Source: Alviniconcha marisindica
Taxonomy: Eukaryota; Mollusca; Gastropoda; Provannidae
NCBI GenBank assembly: GCA_018857735.1
Contig: JABMCL010000660.1
Span: 294,001-358,000 of the forward strand
Direction: 5' to 3'
Length of the DNA stretch: 64,000 bases
Positions 59,991-64,000 of this stretch are shown here, piece after piece (the stretch's first letter is position 1; the number at the start of each line of letters is the position of its first letter). Made by a program: the position numbers and the translations under genes. The notes under the pieces were generated by a model. It did no database searches. It was not told the DNA's origin and saw only the letters and a program-made list of their open reading frames with translations.

Positions 59991-60289
59991 ACTCTCCAAG
60001 CGGCGGCTACCATCAGCCTACCCCTTCCTAAGGTGGGAAAAAGTAGCTCGGAAGTGGGCGCATGTACTTGGAGGGTGAATGATGATGATCAGTGTTCGTT
60101 CAGCTGTGTCCATTAAAAATCCCTTTAAGACTGACTTTCTGACAGCAGTATCTTTTTACAACTGTTTGTGATGATAGCTTAATTTGTGAAGAGGTCTTTC
60201 TGTCCACACCCCCACTGTGCCTCACCTAAACTCAGTTTTCACAGATGTATTAGACTCATAGCCCAAGCTTCCAAGTCAGACCATATTGC

Positions 60290-60600
60290 TCCCATTCAGT
60301 GGTAACTAGAATTCAGTAGAAAAGGTCCTCCCTCTGTTAAAGTTCTTTGTCAGATCCTGGTCCTGAATACCTGTCCAAGGTCTTGCAAATTTATACCTTG
60401 ACCACTCCATTCATTCAGTGACTGTCGCATTCTTTGTGTATCCTCCAACAAAACAAAACCTTTGGATAAAGGTCATTTTTCATATGCTGGTCCTGTGATC
60501 CGGAGCAAACTTCCATATGACATCAGGACTTTACAATCAAAAACCTCATTCAAGCATGCCCTCAAAACCTATCTCTTAGTACACACTACTGAATTTCAGT
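60290..60600 (+). mobile_element. LINE RT C-terminal tail
   Basis: Frame from 60462 reads DKGHFSYAGPVIRSKLPYDI, then RTLQSKTSFKHALKTYLL. This is the same FSYAGPxxWNxLPxxIR...FKxALKTHL ending, with the Trp lost. The upstream part is broken into several frames. Confidence 0.65.
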
Positions 60601-60894
60601 ATGTTGTGTTATGTTTGCCACTCGTGTTGCAGCTTGAGTATGTCCGTGTTTGCCACACATGTTGCAGCTTGAGTAAACGTTGATTATATTTTTTTGTCCC
60701 GACACCTCTGCCCAGACGGACAAAGAAGAGGACCCTGTGTCCACCTTCAGCTAACATTGTGAAGACAGACTCTGATATGCATACTGGGTTATTTTGGTGT
60801 TTCCATGAACCACCGGCGAACTCTGACAGCATCTACAAGATCTTTAACGTGTGTTTGTGATCTTGCATGCACGGCTGCTCGAGGGACCCAGTCA

Positions 60895-61800
60895 GTGAAG
60901 ACACGGGTACCGCCCAAACTATGGGTTACACTCAGTCACTGGAGACGACATAAACGGTAGAGCTCAAACTATGGGATACTCTATCGTTGAAGACGCGGGT
61001 ATCGTCGCACAAACTATACCGCTATAATCAGTCTTTGAAGAGACTGGTACCGCCCAAACTATGGGCTACACGCAGTCACGGGTGCCGCCCAAACTATGGG
61101 CTACACTCAGTCAGCGAAGACACGGGTACCGCCCAAACTATGGGTTACACTCAGTCAGCGAAGACACGGATACCGCCCAAACTATGGGCTACACTCTGTC
61201 AGCGAAGACACAGGTACCGCCCAAACTATGGGCTATACTCAGACAGCGAAATCACGGATACCGCCCAAACTATGGGCTACACTCAGTCAGCGAAGACACG
61301 GGTACCGCCGGCCCAAACTATGGGCTGCACTCAGTCAGCGAAGACACGGGTACTGCCCAAACTATGGGCTACATTCAGCGAAGACTGACACTCTCCATAC
61401 CGCCCAAACCAAGGACTTATATATACTGAGATCCATGGCCCAAACTATTTGCTACTGACTCAGTCAGTGAAGAATGACACTGACGGTATCGCACAAACTA
61501 TGGGCTACACTCAGTCGATAAAGACACAGGCAACACCCAAACTATGGGCTACACTCAGTAAAGACACGGGCAACACCGTCCCAAATTATGGGATACACTC
61601 AGTGACCGAAGAAACGGCTACAGCCCAAACTATGGCCGGGCTACACTTAGTCAGCGAAGAGACCGGTACCGCCCAAACTATTGAGGCTACACTCAGTAAA
61701 GACACAGGCAACACCTAAACTATGGGCTACACTCAGTCAGTGGCTGAAGAAACGGCTACCGCCCAAACTTATGGGCTACACTCAGTCAGAGACATCACAC
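60895..61800 (+). repeat. About 41-bp minisatellite, about 20 copies
   Basis: Units of CGCCCAAACTATGGGCTACA plus CTCAGTCAGCGAAGACACGGGTAC, with variable length (about 35-45 bp). It is much richer in GC and CpG than the surrounding DNA. Three overlapping frames are open over long stretches because of near-triplet periodicity; these are not genes. Confidence 0.93.
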
Positions 61801-62840
61801 CATTGAGGCCATGAGAGGGAAGGGGGAGTCGCTTTAGCTTCAGTATGTGTAATCAAGTCTGGGGGGCAGCAAGGCGCCTACTGTTGGATAAAAAAAGACA
61901 TTTTGTCGTTGGGGTGCATTTTACTGCGGGTAAAAAACGACGACCACCTGCTCACAGCTATAAATGGGCCTGTAATGAGGGCAGCATTACATTAAAAATT
62001 TACTCCAACCAGCTTTTGTTAAAGGAAGAAACCTTAAAATGCTGGTTATGGTTTAGACATTCTGCTCCCCAACCACGCAGCCGGGGAGCGACGCAGTCGG
62101 TCGCCATTCCAGTTTCAACATGCGTGACATGTTCTGGGCGACAACGACGCGCCTATCTGTAACACGGTAACGGGTCCCTGGCTTTTCCGAGTACTGCCAT
62201 TTCTGCTATGCGGACAGGCAGCGCAGGTGAACCACGTTCGCCTAACTTTTTTCAGGACCCTTTTTATGTTTTGTTTTTTGGAACGAGGTTGGCGAAGCAA
62301 AAGTCGGGTTCGCCCAAAAGAACGGGCTTAAGCCGATGATGATACCATGGCTGATCTGGCCGCCTCAGTTGCTGGAGGCTTTTCACGTTACACTTCACTA
62401 GTCTTCAAGGACGGTAATTGACTGCGGCCGGTAAGCCCGGGGCCACTCCACGGCAGGGTATCGGAGCCGGGAAGACACTCGTAGGTAGGTAGGTAGTGTT
62501 GCTTAATGTCCTCAGATGTCAGTTGACATATTAGGGACAAGCTGAGACCAATGCCGAAGCATGGTTCAATATAGCTTTACGTCCACGGAAACCAGAAGGC
62601 TCGTCAGGACGGACAGCCCAGGACGGCCACCTCGACTCTCACACAGCTCCTGAACTATGAGACACTCGTCCCTCAGTGACTGCAATTATATGGATGACTT
62701 TCAGTGCATGACTTTGGGTGCATGTCAATTTTGGCCGAGTCCTGATTGACACAGACGGGTTGTTAACTCCCTTGACTTTTGCCTGGCATCGCGGCTTAAG
62801 TCCCTTGGCTGCTTTTACTTCCGGTGCGTACTTTCTTCAC
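61801..62840. other. Region without recognised gene
   Basis: Contains a second copy of the GTAGGTAGGTAG...CTTAATGTCC dispersed repeat (62483-62605). Base composition becomes more GC- and CpG-rich. No exon recognised. Confidence 0.4.
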
Positions 62841-62844
62841 CGCA

Positions 62845-63009
62845 ATGGATGGCGGTGACAGTGAATTTGCGAATTTTACACTGCCAATTTTAAAGGCGGC
62901 ATTTTTGGAGGCCCGTAGTCATAATGTGTCTGGCAATGAGAAATAACTTGTTGCTCATGCTATAGGATGCCCCAAAACGCATTTTTTCCCGCTACGACTG
63001 AACTCGTGA
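62845..63009 (+). pseudogene. SAP-like domain fragment with in-frame stop
   Basis: ATG at 62845 reads MDGGDSEFANFTLPILKAAF, LEARSHNVSGNEK, then TAA, and continues in the same frame LVAHAIGCPKTHFF before a final TGA. The pattern (hydrophobic-LK-x-FL-x-x-R, then G-N-K-x-x-LV-x-x-A) is that of a SAP motif. The TAA stands where a CAA (Gln) codon would fit, so the copy looks disabled. It is probably part of a repeated or transposon-linked ORF. Confidence 0.5.
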
Positions 63010-63950
63010 TCTTCAGTCTGGTCAGCCAAAACTGAACGACGCAAAGACTACACTTTTTTTCCACCCTCTATCGGTAATTTTTGCAACTGCAACAGTATTG
63101 GCATTTGTACTGCTTCGCGATTCTAGGTTCAACTTCCACTGTCATACACAGCGTGAAGCAACGCCTACTCAGAAATCGGCCCGGAAGTGCCGCGCTGCGA
63201 CCTCTCGCGACTTCTTGCACGGAAGATTACGAAGCGCATTCACTCTAGCAAACCAGCCGCTTCGCTGAATCACCCATATAAAACTTAGCCGGTACCGGCC
63301 TGAGCCGCTGTCTGGCGCGATTGAAACTAGTCTCGGACGATGGAGTGCATAATTATGGGCTTTTCAGTTTGAAAGCCCTAGCCGCATCTTCAACTGAACC
63401 GCTGCCGGAACTGACTCGTAACCGCTGGCAAAGCCATTGTTGCGGAAGATTCAGTAAGCTGCTGACAGGCCCGTGGCACCGCTCGGCATCACTGCATGAG
63501 CCGTTGGTGACCGTGTGCACTCACTGAGTCAGTTGCCCGCCGTAGGCCATTGTTTCACTGAATCAGTAATTACAATCACTAGTGATACGGTCCGCGGTTC
63601 AGAGAAAATTACCATTATGTTGGCAAAATAATGAGTAATTATTACTTTTGACACTAGTAAGCCGTTGGAACCGAGGGGGAAAGACTGACGAGACCTCTTT
63701 CATTTATCTTTCGCTGTCGCCGCACAGCCGGCGACAACCAATCACTGAGACGGACGACTACAAAGTTCTACAACTCCTCCAAAGCGGACGCCTGGTGGGG
63801 AACGTGCTGACACTGACTCACTTCGTGCGTACTGAGGTCTGACCGGACTGAATCAGCCGGTTTGGATGCCCACAGACTTAGCAAAATTTCCGGTTCATTC
63901 AATCCGTTTACTGAGAAAGAAACTCCGGCACCCGGCACCAACCGTTGTCG
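63010..63950. other. CpG-rich right end, no gene assigned
   Basis: Markedly higher CpG than the rest of the window, with a TATAAAA at about 63274-63280 in CCCATATAAAACTTAG. Short frames at 63321-63527 and 63648-63842 show no motif. It could be the promoter region of a gene to the right or a GC-rich repeat. Confidence 0.3.
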
Positions 63951-63951
63951 T

Positions 63952-63952
<1 letters not shown>

Positions 63953-64000
<48 letters not shown>
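63953..64000 (+). repeat. (CT)n microsatellite at window edge
   Basis: CT units run to the last base and continue outside. Confidence 0.95.

Noticed and set aside
60895..61800. CRISPR-like array
   Set aside because: Units are contiguous variants without unique spacers, in a eukaryotic genome; it is a minisatellite.

Overview
This is a window of animal nuclear DNA. It is AT-rich and intron-rich, dense in (GT/CA)n, (TA)n and poly-G/C tracts, and littered with 5'-truncated non-LTR retrotransposon tails and TTAA-flanked MITEs. Gene structure and repeat style suggest a mollusc, probably a gastropod. That call is inferred from protein divergence and repeat types only. I see no bacterial, viral or CRISPR component.

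Four spliced protein-coding genes can be reconstructed with in-phase GT-AG exons. (1) ECD (ecdysoneless/SGT1), plus strand, 1-11168: the 3' nine exons only; the 5' part lies outside the window. (2) POLDIP3/SKAR, minus strand, 33270-25748: nine exons, about 766 aa, with DAR motifs, a large Q/P-rich region and an RRM. (3) THUMPD1, plus strand, 35480-38245: two coding exons, 425 aa. (4) an MMD/PAQR10-11 type seven-pass membrane protein, plus strand, 45304-52719: seven coding exons, 250 aa. POLDIP3 and THUMPD1 are divergent with about 2.2 kb between start codons. ECD and POLDIP3 are convergent, with about 14.6 kb between stop codons. ECD (pre-mRNA splicing and cell-cycle cofactor), POLDIP3 (mRNA export and translation) and THUMPD1 (tRNA acetylation cofactor) all touch RNA metabolism, but nothing in the sequence shows a functional cluster.

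Layout: 1-11.2 kb ECD exons and introns, with a THAP-containing TTAA element at 5.7-6.6 kb, MITEs and an intronic LINE tail. 11.2-25.7 kb is ECD 3' flank and intergenic DNA with two minisatellites and two TTAA MITEs. 25.7-33.3 kb is POLDIP3. 33.3-35.5 kb is the divergent intergenic region. 35.5-39.0 kb is THUMPD1. 39.0-43.6 kb holds two orphan exon-like segments and LINE/SINE debris. 43.6-52.7 kb is the MMD-like gene. 52.7-64 kb is a gene-poor region with many tandem repeats, a hAT-like zinc-finger fragment and a SAP-like pseudogene, ending in a CpG-rich stretch and a (CT)n tract.

No convincing new multi-gene system is present. The observations most worth checking are the THAP-bearing TTAA element, the TTAA/CCC MITE family, a duplicated ECD exon fragment, a duplicated segment around the 5' end of the MMD-like gene, two orphan exons after THUMPD1, and a 69-bp repeat open on both strands.
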